Below, in pieces: positions 44,083 through 52,349 of a DNA stretch of 63,271 nt. The notes below the pieces were generated by a model that was not told where the DNA came from, made no database searches, and saw only the letters and a program-made list of their open reading frames with translations. The DNA comes from UMGS1370 sp963557065. Its GTDB lineage: Bacteria > Bacillota > Clostridia > Lachnospirales > Lachnospiraceae. The stretch lies in assembly GCA_963557065.1 (NCBI GenBank), contig CAUWCT010000046.1, positions 1 to 63,271 of the forward strand, in the 5' to 3' direction. Numbering within the stretch: position 1 is the stretch's first letter; every line of letters starts with the position of its first letter. The translations under genes and the position numbers were made by a program.

Positions 44083-45917
44083 AGTTATTAGACGTGTATA
44101 TCAGTGGTTTCGGGAAATTTCACGATCGCTCCATAACATTCCATGACGGCCTGAATATTGTATATGGAAAAAACGAAGCCGGAAAGTCCACTCTTCACAC
44201 CTTCATCCGCAGTATGCTGTTCGGTATGGAACGCCAGCGGGGCCGGGCGGCCCGGTCCGATTCCTACAGCCGCTTTCTTCCCTGGGAAAACAAGGGCGGA
44301 TATGAGGGACGGCTGCGTCTGGAGAAAGACGGACATATTTACCGGATCGAGCGCAATTTTCAAAACAATAAAGCGTTTGTGATTGTGGACGAAACTGCCG
44401 GAAAAGAAATTGAGCCTACCAAAGCTTTTATGGAATCCCTGCTCAATGGCCTAAGTGAAACTGCATACAGCAATACCATCAGCATTGGACAGTTAAAAAG
44501 CGCTACAGATGGGGGAATGGTGGCAGAGCTGCGCAACTATATTGCCAATCTGAACACCTCCGGCAACATGGCGTTAAATATCACCAAGGCCACTGCTTTT
44601 TTAAAAGCCCAAAAGAAGGCGTTAGAAAATGAAATGGTTCCCGAAGCAGCCAGAAGCTACGCTTCCCTTCTTGGGGAAATCCGGAACATTGAAAAAGAAA
44701 TCTCTGCTCCTGAATATGAAAATCATTTAGACAGCTATCGGAAGCAGCGGGAGCAGATGACCGGAACCATTGCCAGGAAACAGGCAGAAAAAGAAGATTT
44801 GCTTCAGAAAATTGCCAGGGGACGTCAGCTGTTAAACAGCTATCAATTTACAGACGGAACCTCTATCCGCGCTTATCAGGAGGAAGCCAGGTCCATTTAC
44901 GGAAAATATCAGGCAGCCAGTGATGCCTGCGCCCGTCCAGGATCTAAACTGTTAATGATTTTGTCTTTTTTGCTGTGCGCTGCCTGTTTGATCGGCTGTG
45001 CTGCTGCCATTTTCTGGAAACCGGCAGGAGATCGCAGTTTTCCTCTGGCTTTTGGAGCCGGCGCTTTTGGGGCGCTTTTTCTGATAACCGGAGGATTGCT
45101 GGCATTTAAACGCAGCAGCAGAAAAAAAGAACTCAACTACTCTTCCAAGCTTCTGCAGGAAATTTTATCCCGCCACATTGGGGACAGTTCCATAAATACC
45201 CAGGCGATGGATGCCTTTGCCGCCCGGATGACCGAATATGAACGGCTGTATGACGCTTTAGTCAAATCCGAGGAAACGGCTGCTTCTCTGGTAAAAGAGA
45301 TTGATACGCTTATGACCCAGCAGACCGGTTGTACGGAGGAAATCGAACATCAGCAGAGAACCCAGTGGGAGTTGGAACAAAAGCTGGAACATCTGGACAA
45401 CTGCAAGACCCAGGCCGAAGCTCTCCGTCATATTCTGGCGGAAAATGACCGGATTGCCCAGGAGATCGCCGCCATCGATCTGGCCCATGAAACCATGACT
45501 TCTCTTTCTACCTCTATCCGCGACTCGTTCGGATTGTATCTGAATAAAGAAGCGTCTCACCTGATTGAGCAGATTACCGGCGGCATTTACAACAGCATGA
45601 GCGTAGACGAAAATCTTCATGTATTCATGAATACCAAAACGAAACTGGTTCCCCTGGAACAGGTCAGCAGCGGCACTATGGATCAGGTTTATCTGGCTCT
45701 CCGCCTTGCTTCTGCCAAATTGATCCAGAAAGGCGACGATCCCCTTCCCCTGATTTTTGATGACAGCTTTGTCCTCTATGATGATGACAGGCTGCGCACA
45801 GCCCTTCGCTGGCTGGCAGATGCCTATCCCGGACAGATTATTGTATTTACCTGTCACCAGCGGGAGGCGCAGATGCTGACCGCCAATCAGATCCCTTACC
45901 ATCTGGTAGAAATTTAG
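44079..45917 (+). CDS. SbcC/YhaN-type ATPase with internal membrane hairpin
   Basis: A 612-residue SMC/Rad50-like ATPase. Walker A GKNEAGKST is at 30-38. Coiled-coil stretches (about 190-260 and 360-480) flank two hydrophobic segments (about 287-310 and 317-340) that look membrane-embedded. The C-terminal half carries the signature SSGTMDQVYLALRLA and Walker B LPLIFDDSFV. It is shorter than classical SbcC and fits YhaN-like proteins, which do have a central hydrophobic region. It works with the phosphoesterase upstream, presumably on DNA ends near the membrane. Confidence 0.88.
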   Translation: MKLLDVYISGFGKFHDRSITFHDGLNIVYGKNEAGKSTLHTFIRSMLFGMERQRGRAARSDSYSRFLPWENKGGYEGRLRLEKDGHIYRIERNFQNNKAFVIVDETAGKEIEPTKAFMESLLNGLSETAYSNTISIGQLKSATDGGMVAELRNYIANLNTSGNMALNITKATAFLKAQKKALENEMVPEAARSYASLLGEIRNIEKEISAPEYENHLDSYRKQREQMTGTIARKQAEKEDLLQKIARGRQLLNSYQFTDGTSIRAYQEEARSIYGKYQAASDACARPGSKLLMILSFLLCAACLIGCAAAIFWKPAGDRSFPLAFGAGAFGALFLITGGLLAFKRSSRKKELNYSSKLLQEILSRHIGDSSINTQAMDAFAARMTEYERLYDALVKSEETAASLVKEIDTLMTQQTGCTEEIEHQQRTQWELEQKLEHLDNCKTQAEALRHILAENDRIAQEIAAIDLAHETMTSLSTSIRDSFGLYLNKEASHLIEQITGGIYNSMSVDENLHVFMNTKTKLVPLEQVSSGTMDQVYLALRLASAKLIQKGDDPLPLIFDDSFVLYDDDRLRTALRWLADAYPGQIIVFTCHQREAQMLTANQIPYHLVEI

Positions 45918-45936
45918 TGTGCTGTCTCCGCAAAGA

Positions 45937-45970
45937 AAAACCGGGCGCAATCCATATGGATATGCGCCCG
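45937..45970 (-). terminator. ridA terminator
   Basis: CGGGCGCA (45942-45949) pairs with TGCGCCCG (45963-45970), with an additional TCC/GGA pairing inside. On the minus strand it is followed by GTTTTTC, so it ends ridA; it also lies 20 bp after the plus-strand ATPase gene. Confidence 0.75.
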
Positions 45971-46020
45971 AAGTTTATCTCCCGCCAGTTCATTTCTCGC
46001 AGTTTTGCAGCTTTTAACAA

Positions 46021-46404
46021 CTATTTTACGGCGATTGCCTCAATCTCAACTAATGCCCCTTTTGGAAGAGCTGCCGCCTGAAATGCAGCGCGCGCCGGGC
46101 AGTCCCCTTCAAAAAATTCCGCATAAACTTCATTCATAGGAACAAAGTTTGCAATATCACTTAGCAGGACAGTGGTCTTTACCACGTTATCCATGGTCAT
46201 TCCTGCTTTTGCCAAAATTGCCTTTATGTTTGTTAAAGACTGTCTGGTCTGGCTTTTAATATCTTCTCCCGCAAACTCTCCGGTTGCCGGGTCAATGGGA
46301 ATCTGGCCGGAAACGTAGCAGGTAACTCCGGATGCCATAATCGCCTGGCTGTAAGGTCCAATCGCTGAAGGTGCATTGGTCGTGCTGATTACTGTTTTAG
46401 ACAT
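46021..46404 (-). CDS. ridA: RidA-family enamine/imine deaminase
   Basis: A 127-residue member of the RidA (YjgF/YER057c/UK114) family, normal length. Hallmarks include AIGPYSQAI (about 17-25), VYVSGQIPIDP-like CYVSGQIPID and the active-site segment CPARAAFQAAALPKGALVEIE, which holds the catalytic Arg. It hydrolyses reactive 2-aminoacrylate and related enamines in the cytoplasm. GAGGAG precedes the ATG. Confidence 0.94.
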   Translation of the reverse strand: MSKTVISTTNAPSAIGPYSQAIMASGVTCYVSGQIPIDPATGEFAGEDIKSQTRQSLTNIKAILAKAGMTMDNVVKTTVLLSDIANFVPMNEVYAEFFEGDCPARAAFQAAALPKGALVEIEAIAVK

Positions 46405-46431
46405 AACTTGTTCTCCTCTTTTTATTATAGT

Positions 46432-46476
46432 GGTAATAGTTCAGCCCTGCATCTTCGCATGGCTGAACTGTTATAC
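46432..46476. repeat. Palindromic copy of the dispersed repeat
   Basis: GGTAATAGTTCAGCCCTGC and GCATGGCTGAACTGTTATAC face each other around ATCTTC, forming a hairpin of about 18 bp with two mismatches. It is the two ends of the repeat family without the interior. The TAA stop of the gene ending at 46471 lies in the GTTA of the repeat. Confidence 0.75.
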
Positions 46477-47586
46477 TGATTTATTCTGCGCCTGATAGAC
46501 AGCTATGGCCTCGCTTAAATTAGACGCCTTTTCACTGCGGATAATCTTTGCCAGTTCAGACAGTTTGTCCGGCTGCAAAAATTCCTTGCCCAGATAGATT
46601 TCATACTGATCAGTTACCAGAATGGCCTGCTCCTTCGCATGAATTTGAGTATTTCTAAGTCTTTCCTCAATCCTGGCATGTTCTTTTTCCAAAGCTTCCA
46701 TCCTGGCTTTATTATTATTCATAATCTCGTCTGCAATAATCGTCTTTGTGACTGTGTTAAATGTATTCAGCGCTTCCTTTTTCCTGCTGCTGATCTGCTC
46801 TAATTCCTGTTCAATCCGGGCAATCTCATCATCGTATTTTTCCAGGTTGTAAATGGCTTCATCCCTGTCTTTACGGATGGATACTGTAATTGCCCGGATC
46901 TTCTTTTGATTGCCGCGAATCTTGCTGCGAATCTCTTTCCCCTGTTTTAAAACAGCCAGATGGTTCATTTTTAGCTTATTGCCTGCTAAAATATACAGAC
47001 CTCCGAAAACCACAATATCTGCTATATAGATTATGGCCAGAATCCAGAGTTTCCGGTCCGGCTCCGGCACCAGCAGATATATACCCAGAGGGATTCCTGC
47101 AAAACATATCAGAAAACTAAGCAGCAAAATCCCAAATTCTCTGATACTCCCAGTCATATAAAGTGCATAAAACCATGTGGTCCTGCAAAAAGAAGGCACC
47201 CTGTTTTGTTTAAACAGCGTTTTTAGTCGGGTTATCAATTCCTGGTTCTGATCCTTAAGTTCCTTTGTCTCTTCCAGGATTCGTTCTTTCATGCCCTGAT
47301 TTTTTGCCTTTTCCCTCTTGGTCCGTATTTTCTTCAGTCTGTCCTGCTCTGCTCCTATCTCCTTATCGTAACTGACACTAATTCCTTCCATTCGCTTTTT
47401 TACAGTCAGGTTTACCTCTTCCTCTATGTCCAGGCGCTCCTGCTCCAGCTTTCTGTCAACCCGCTCTTCTTCTGCTTCCAGGTCCTCACAGGCCTTTTTG
47501 CTGCGGTTTAACTCTTCTACTGCTTTTATGGCTTCTGCCAAAAATGCAGAACAGTCTGTAATTCCCGATGTAATCCCTGCTCCCAT
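46471..47586 (-). CDS. Coiled-coil membrane protein of unknown function
   Basis: A 371-residue protein. The N-terminal third (about 15-125) is heptad-like and highly charged. Two hydrophobic segments (about 150-172 and 180-202) follow after FKQNRVPSFCR, and then another coiled coil (about 215-330). The C-terminus is helical and ends QAQNKSV. I do not recognise a family. The layout, coiled coil - membrane hairpin - coiled coil, suggests a structural or tethering role with both ends in the cytoplasm. AAAGGAG precedes the ATG. Confidence 0.75.
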   Translation of the reverse strand: MGAGITSGITDCSAFLAEAIKAVEELNRSKKACEDLEAEEERVDRKLEQERLDIEEEVNLTVKKRMEGISVSYDKEIGAEQDRLKKIRTKREKAKNQGMKERILEETKELKDQNQELITRLKTLFKQNRVPSFCRTTWFYALYMTGSIREFGILLLSFLICFAGIPLGIYLLVPEPDRKLWILAIIYIADIVVFGGLYILAGNKLKMNHLAVLKQGKEIRSKIRGNQKKIRAITVSIRKDRDEAIYNLEKYDDEIARIEQELEQISSRKKEALNTFNTVTKTIIADEIMNNNKARMEALEKEHARIEERLRNTQIHAKEQAILVTDQYEIYLGKEFLQPDKLSELAKIIRSEKASNLSEAIAVYQAQNKSV

Positions 47587-47626
47587 GTTTCGTCTCCTTT
47601 GTATATAGAAAACTACTTCTCATTAT

Positions 47627-47646
47627 TAACAGCCCTGAACTGTTAC
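47627..47646 (+). repeat. Short copy of the dispersed repeat
   Basis: TAACAGCCCTGAACTGTTAC, in which TAACAG and CTGTTA pair. It lies 40 bp upstream of the coiled-coil gene start and about 50 bp before the promoter of the next plus-strand gene. Confidence 0.6.
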
Positions 47647-47695
47647 GTATAGATTACTACAAATTGCAGTCATCGACAAGGGGGAAATTCTCTTC

Positions 47696-47724
47696 TTTAC
47701 AACGCTGTAAAAATCCGATATACT
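47696..47724 (+). promoter_or_regulatory. Promoter of the 88-codon gene
   Basis: TTTACA (47696-47701) and TATACT (47719-47724) are 17 bp apart, 33 nt upstream of the ATG at 47757. Confidence 0.8.
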
Positions 47725-47756
47725 AACCGGGAGTTCTCAAAAAGGAGGCAAACACT

Positions 47757-48023
47757 ATGTTTCGTATGTGGGGAAAAATCTGGAAAGACAACCATCTGTT
47801 GCAGGATACGGTTATCTGTATGCCGGACTACTCCATGTCCCGCACCCAGATGGTTTTTGGCGCTTTAGATGAGATCTGCAGCCAGTTTGACTTAGGCCAC
47901 CCTATCTGGATGGATTCCACCATCCGAGAGTTTCAGCGCCATGATAAAACCCGTTTTTACCAAGACAGTTTTGTAGAAACCATTGATTTTGATTTTTTGG
48001 AGATTCAGGTGATAGAGGAATAA
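47757..48023 (+). CDS. Small conserved-looking hypothetical protein
   Basis: An 88-residue protein with a strong promoter and an AAAAGGAGG site, so it is very probably expressed. The sequence is compact and non-repetitive (MFRMWGKIWKDNHLLQDTVI, LGHPIWMDSTIREFQRHDKT), with a C-terminus rich in Asp/Glu/Phe. No domain, signal peptide or membrane segment is seen. It stands alone, convergent with the GH43 operon. I do not recognise the family. Confidence 0.8.
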   Translation: MFRMWGKIWKDNHLLQDTVICMPDYSMSRTQMVFGALDEICSQFDLGHPIWMDSTIREFQRHDKTRFYQDSFVETIDFDFLEIQVIEE

Positions 48024-48039
48024 TCTTAACCGTTCGGTC

Positions 48040-48951
48040 TCAAAGCATTGGATGGGATATCCGGATCTCTTCGCCCTCAAACCACAGACTTCCGATATAT
48101 ACCTGTCTGTCCCCACTGGGTTTTCTCCAATCTGTGTGGGCATGATAGATACAATAAAACTTTCCGTCTCCGGCCTTTACTACGCTGTTGTGTCCAGGGC
48201 CGGAAATCGTCTGGCTGGTACACAAAATCGGATTGTCCAGGTATTTCACAAAGGGCCCCATCGGGGAGTCTGCAACTGCTCCTCCAATGGCATAGTATTT
48301 TGATGCAAAATAATTTGCTGAGTACATCATATGATACCGGCCATTATGCTTAATTACAAATGGCCCTTCATTCCAAACCTGATTTCTTTCCGGCTCCTGC
48401 CGCTCCCATGCCTGTTCCGGCTTCAAAATCAATATTCCTTCTCCTTTTACAGAAATTTTGTCACTTCCCAGTTCAACAACATAAATCTCTGACTGTCTGA
48501 TCCCATCTACAAAATGATCGGCGCCTGCTCTTGAGTAATAAAGATAATTTCTATCATCATCTTTTAGAACATGAGCATCTAATGCGCCGTAGCCAAAATC
48601 AAACATAGGCTGATTGTCCCATACATCCTGAAAAGGGCCTTCCGGCTTTTCGGAAACTGCCACTCCGATTCTAAGGGCTTCCTTCTCATATTTTTTCCAT
48701 TGGGCAGTATAGTACATATAAAAACGTCCCTCAAATTCATATACTTCCGGCGCCCAAAAGCAGGAATTTCCAAAACTTTTTTGATCTGCCTGATAACAAA
48801 TCTCCGGCCCTTCCCACTGATTCAAATCAACCGACTTCCAGCAATAGAATCCATTAAAATGGCTGGTAGCATACAGATAATAAATTCCGTTATAAAACAG
48901 TACATATGGATCTCCAATGTTGCGGATAGCTATTGGATTCTTTATATTCAT
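48040..48951 (-). CDS. Glycoside hydrolase family 43 protein
   Basis: A 303-residue cytoplasmic five-bladed propeller glycosidase of the GH43 type. The candidate catalytic residues are all present: base Asp14 in NIGDPYV, pKa-modulating Asp125 in ALDAHVL and acid Glu195 in NEGPFVIKHNGRYHM. GH43 enzymes mostly release arabinose, xylose or galactose. No signal peptide is present, so it would act on imported oligosaccharides. It is the last gene of the operon and overlaps the regulator by 4 bp (ATGA). Confidence 0.88.
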   Translation of the reverse strand: MNIKNPIAIRNIGDPYVLFYNGIYYLYATSHFNGFYCWKSVDLNQWEGPEICYQADQKSFGNSCFWAPEVYEFEGRFYMYYTAQWKKYEKEALRIGVAVSEKPEGPFQDVWDNQPMFDFGYGALDAHVLKDDDRNYLYYSRAGADHFVDGIRQSEIYVVELGSDKISVKGEGILILKPEQAWERQEPERNQVWNEGPFVIKHNGRYHMMYSANYFASKYYAIGGAVADSPMGPFVKYLDNPILCTSQTISGPGHNSVVKAGDGKFYCIYHAHTDWRKPSGDRQVYIGSLWFEGEEIRISHPML

Positions 48952-50582
48952 CTCGCACTCTCCTTTTCTGATTTATCAGGGAAGCCGCCGCCTGCCGCTT
49001 TTTTTGATGTCTGGCTGCCAAAATATCCGGCCGGCGTCATACCTGTATGTTCTTTAAATACACGGAAAAAGTAATTATAATTTGAAAATCCGCATTTTTC
49101 TGCCACATCCCGCATTTTTCCTTCCCCTCCTTGAATTTTTTCAATCACATGATCAATTCGTACTTTTGTAAGATATTCGTTAAATCCAAGTCCCATATCT
49201 TCTTTAAAAATCCTGCTTAGATAAGCCCCTGATACTCCAAGGCTTTCTGCCACTTCGCTTAATGTTAAACCCTCATAATATTGTGAATGAATTTTTTTAA
49301 GAGCCCCGCTGGTATACTCATGGCAGTTCACTTTGGCTGCCGGCGATATTGCCCTGCAAATTTTTTCTGTTAATATTCGTATAAGCTGTCTCCATTCATT
49401 TACAGAAGAAATTTTATAGTAATCCTCATACGTATAAATGTTTCCATCAAATAAATATTCTTTTGCAATTCCCTCTTCTTCTGCTTTATCCGCTAATTTT
49501 TCCACCCATTTCACTGCACTGTCCTGAAATCCGGCTACTGCCCCTCCCTGCGCTTTCACGTCCTCAAAAAAATCATCCATCAATGTTTTTACAGCGTCAT
49601 AATTGTCTTCTGCAAGCAGCGCCATGACCTGTTTTACTGCCGGAAATGACAGCGGCTGCCAGACAGCAAACGGTCTTCCTTCCATTTCCCAGGCGCATAC
49701 CAGCTTTTTTTCTTCTTCATAAAAGAATATTTCCGCATTTTCTTTTGCCTGTTGATAATACTGCCTTAATCGAAAAATATCGCTGCAAATATCCGATATA
49801 CTAACTCCCAGGTTCAGATTAAAGAACTTCTTTCCACCAGCTCCTATAGAACGCCCCCAGTTTTCCATTTTTTTCAGACAGGACGCCTGACTGACCTCTT
49901 TTCTGAAAGATATGATCACACAAAAACCTGAAACATTCAAATCTACCATTTGTGCAAATTCTGCTTCTTTTAAAATCTGCTGGCACATATGGTATAAAGA
50001 ACGGTTCAATACCTCATCCTCTATTTCCTGATTTTTATAAATCAGCATAACTGCGATGCAATTTTTATTAAACGGTATGTTAAGATTTTTAATAATATTT
50101 TCAATTTGTTCTCTGTCAAATTCTTTTCGCAAGATCAGCCGTTTAAAAAAGGTCTGGGTCATCTGATCAACCGTCAGGTCTGCATGACTTTTCAAGTCCT
50201 CTTTCATCTTTGATTTTTCCATAATTTCTTTAATAAGCTGTTCTAAGTTTTCCTTCGTCAACTGGCTTTTCAGTATATAATCATAGGCCCCGTATTTTAA
50301 ACTGTTTCGGACAAAGTAAAAATCATCGTATCCGCTTAAAGCAATTACATGGATGCCTGGATAATTTCTGTTTATATACTCAATCAGTTCTACCCCTGTA
50401 ACCTTAGGCATATTCATATCTGTTAATACAAAGTCTATCTGCTCTTTCTCTAATACTTCTATGGCCTCCTGACCACTTAACGCATAAGAAACCACTTCGA
50501 TCTCCAGTGCTTCCCAATCTACCAAAGCAGCTATCTGATTACACATCAATGCGTCATCATCCACGATCATTAATTTAAACAT
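48948..50582 (-). CDS. YesN-type response regulator with AraC DNA-binding domain
   Basis: A 544-residue regulator. The receiver domain (about 1-120) has Asp8-Asp10, phospho-acceptor Asp55 in VLTDMNMPK and the Lys in YILKSQL. A long middle region of about 280 residues follows. An AraC-type double helix-turn-helix is at the C-terminus (about 430-530; LSEVAESLGVSGAYLSRIFK and CGFSNYNYFFRVFKEHTG). It is paired with the YesM kinase upstream and probably activates the operon promoter upstream of the ABC binding protein. Confidence 0.95.
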   Translation of the reverse strand: MFKLMIVDDDALMCNQIAALVDWEALEIEVVSYALSGQEAIEVLEKEQIDFVLTDMNMPKVTGVELIEYINRNYPGIHVIALSGYDDFYFVRNSLKYGAYDYILKSQLTKENLEQLIKEIMEKSKMKEDLKSHADLTVDQMTQTFFKRLILRKEFDREQIENIIKNLNIPFNKNCIAVMLIYKNQEIEDEVLNRSLYHMCQQILKEAEFAQMVDLNVSGFCVIISFRKEVSQASCLKKMENWGRSIGAGGKKFFNLNLGVSISDICSDIFRLRQYYQQAKENAEIFFYEEEKKLVCAWEMEGRPFAVWQPLSFPAVKQVMALLAEDNYDAVKTLMDDFFEDVKAQGGAVAGFQDSAVKWVEKLADKAEEEGIAKEYLFDGNIYTYEDYYKISSVNEWRQLIRILTEKICRAISPAAKVNCHEYTSGALKKIHSQYYEGLTLSEVAESLGVSGAYLSRIFKEDMGLGFNEYLTKVRIDHVIEKIQGGEGKMRDVAEKCGFSNYNYFFRVFKEHTGMTPAGYFGSQTSKKAAGGGFPDKSEKESAR

Positions 50583-50595
50583 ATAACTCCCCCCT

Positions 50596-52332
50596 TTACC
50601 GTAACACAGGCAGTTTCATAGTTGCTTTTGTATAGTAACCCTTTTTGCTGCTGATCTTTAAAAAATACTGTTCTCCATAAAATAGTTCTATTCTTTGCCG
50701 TATATTTTCCAAACCGATTCCATGAGTCTTATGACGGGTTTTATCTTTTCGTTCACTTTTTTCTGTAAATCCCACCCCATTATCTGCAACTGTGATTTCC
50801 AGACATCCTGCCTTTTCTCTCGCTCTTACTAAGATTTCCCCCTGCTTTTCTAATCCTGATACTCCATGAATAATTGCATTTTCCACCAGGGGCTGTATCA
50901 GAAATTTCAGGATACGGCAGGACGTTACTTCTTCATCTATCTGAAATCGGACATCGAACATTCCATAATACCGGTATTCCTGGATCACAAGATAATTTTT
51001 AATATACTCTATTTCTTCTCCAAGCGTAACTTCCTCTCTTTGATTGTTCATGCTGTATTGCAAAAGCGTAATCAGCGAGGTGGTAAGTTCGCTGATATTT
51101 CCTGCATTCTGTCTGTCCGCCATCCATCGGATGGTGTTTAACGTATTAGACAAAAAATGCGGTGAAATTTGGGCATATAAGGCTTGAAATTGTGCATTTC
51201 GCTCTCTCTGCTGTCTCTCTTCAACATCCAGCATCAGCTGTTTAATCCGACCGATCATCTGGTTAAAGCTGGTGCCCAGTTCCTGAATCTCATCACCTGA
51301 ATGAATTGCAGGAATTTCATTTAAATGCTCTGCTTCCACCTGATCCACATACCTTTTTAATTTCAGAATATTACGGGTTAAATACCTGCTGAAATATCCG
51401 ATTAACAGTGCCCCTACTACCAGAAGAAGTACAGAACTATATAAAATCATCCGGGTCGCCGCATTAATATCTTCCATTATCAAACTTTTCGGAATCAGGA
51501 ACATGGATGTCCATCCAGTAAAATCGGATGTTTTATAAAGAGCCAGATATTCTTTTCCATCTCCGTTAAAATAAAAACGTCCTTCCGGATCGGTTATCCA
51601 TTCCCTGACTCCATCAAAAGGAGTATCTTTTAAGGATTCTTTGGGGAAATCCGGGGAGGTACTGTCATATACCATTCCTCCGTCTGCATCAAAAATAATC
51701 AGGTTTCCCCCATCTCCTGATATGGTTTCCAACCTGTTTTTTACATAGTCATAAGACACATCCACCAATAAATAGCCTATGGGCATTCCTTTGTCAAACA
51801 GTCTGCGTCCTGCTGACAGAACCGTTGTCGTGTAGGGCGAACTTCCTGTATAATTGCTGTGTGTTTTAATAAATATACCGCTCCCGTCATCTTCTTCCAA
51901 CATCTCAAACCAGTCCTGCTTTTTCAGCTCTGACATGGGCAGCGTAACCCCGTTGGAAAACTCATTGCCGTTTTCTCCTACCAGCAAAATACTGCTGATG
52001 TAATTCCGGTAAGAATAAAAGTCGCTAATACTCCTGGTAATGGCTCTCTGGCTTTCTAACTGGCTGTAATTTTCTATGGTCTTGTTTCCTGTCAAAATTT
52101 TACTCTGTTCTTCTGCATGAAACGATAAAATCAGGCTGATATAACTTGCATCTTTCAATAAACTGTCCATCTCATCATTTACAGCCTGTACAGAAACGGC
52201 AAAATGCGATATGGCCTTCTCTTCCGCCATATCGCTCATTGCCTTCCTCCAAAATAAACATACCGTTCCCGCTAAAATCAAAAATATGAATGTAAAACTT
52301 ATCTGAAGTTTCTTTTTTATACTGGCTTTCAT
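50596..52332 (-). CDS. YesM-type sensor histidine kinase
   Basis: A 578-residue membrane kinase. Membrane segments at about 9-28 and 295-315 flank a large outer sensor domain of the Cache type (about 35-290). A HAMP linker follows, then His392 in QISPHFLSNTLNTIRWM, the LytS/YesM-class phospho-acceptor, and a C-terminal ATPase with PLVENAIIHG and DNGVGF. It likely senses a sugar or sugar-bound binding protein and signals to the YesN regulator encoded 13 bp downstream. Confidence 0.95.
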   Translation of the reverse strand: MKASIKKKLQISFTFIFLILAGTVCLFWRKAMSDMAEEKAISHFAVSVQAVNDEMDSLLKDASYISLILSFHAEEQSKILTGNKTIENYSQLESQRAITRSISDFYSYRNYISSILLVGENGNEFSNGVTLPMSELKKQDWFEMLEEDDGSGIFIKTHSNYTGSSPYTTTVLSAGRRLFDKGMPIGYLLVDVSYDYVKNRLETISGDGGNLIIFDADGGMVYDSTSPDFPKESLKDTPFDGVREWITDPEGRFYFNGDGKEYLALYKTSDFTGWTSMFLIPKSLIMEDINAATRMILYSSVLLLVVGALLIGYFSRYLTRNILKLKRYVDQVEAEHLNEIPAIHSGDEIQELGTSFNQMIGRIKQLMLDVEERQQRERNAQFQALYAQISPHFLSNTLNTIRWMADRQNAGNISELTTSLITLLQYSMNNQREEVTLGEEIEYIKNYLVIQEYRYYGMFDVRFQIDEEVTSCRILKFLIQPLVENAIIHGVSGLEKQGEILVRAREKAGCLEITVADNGVGFTEKSERKDKTRHKTHGIGLENIRQRIELFYGEQYFLKISSKKGYYTKATMKLPVLR

Positions 52333-52349
52333 CGCCTTGCCTCCAGTGC

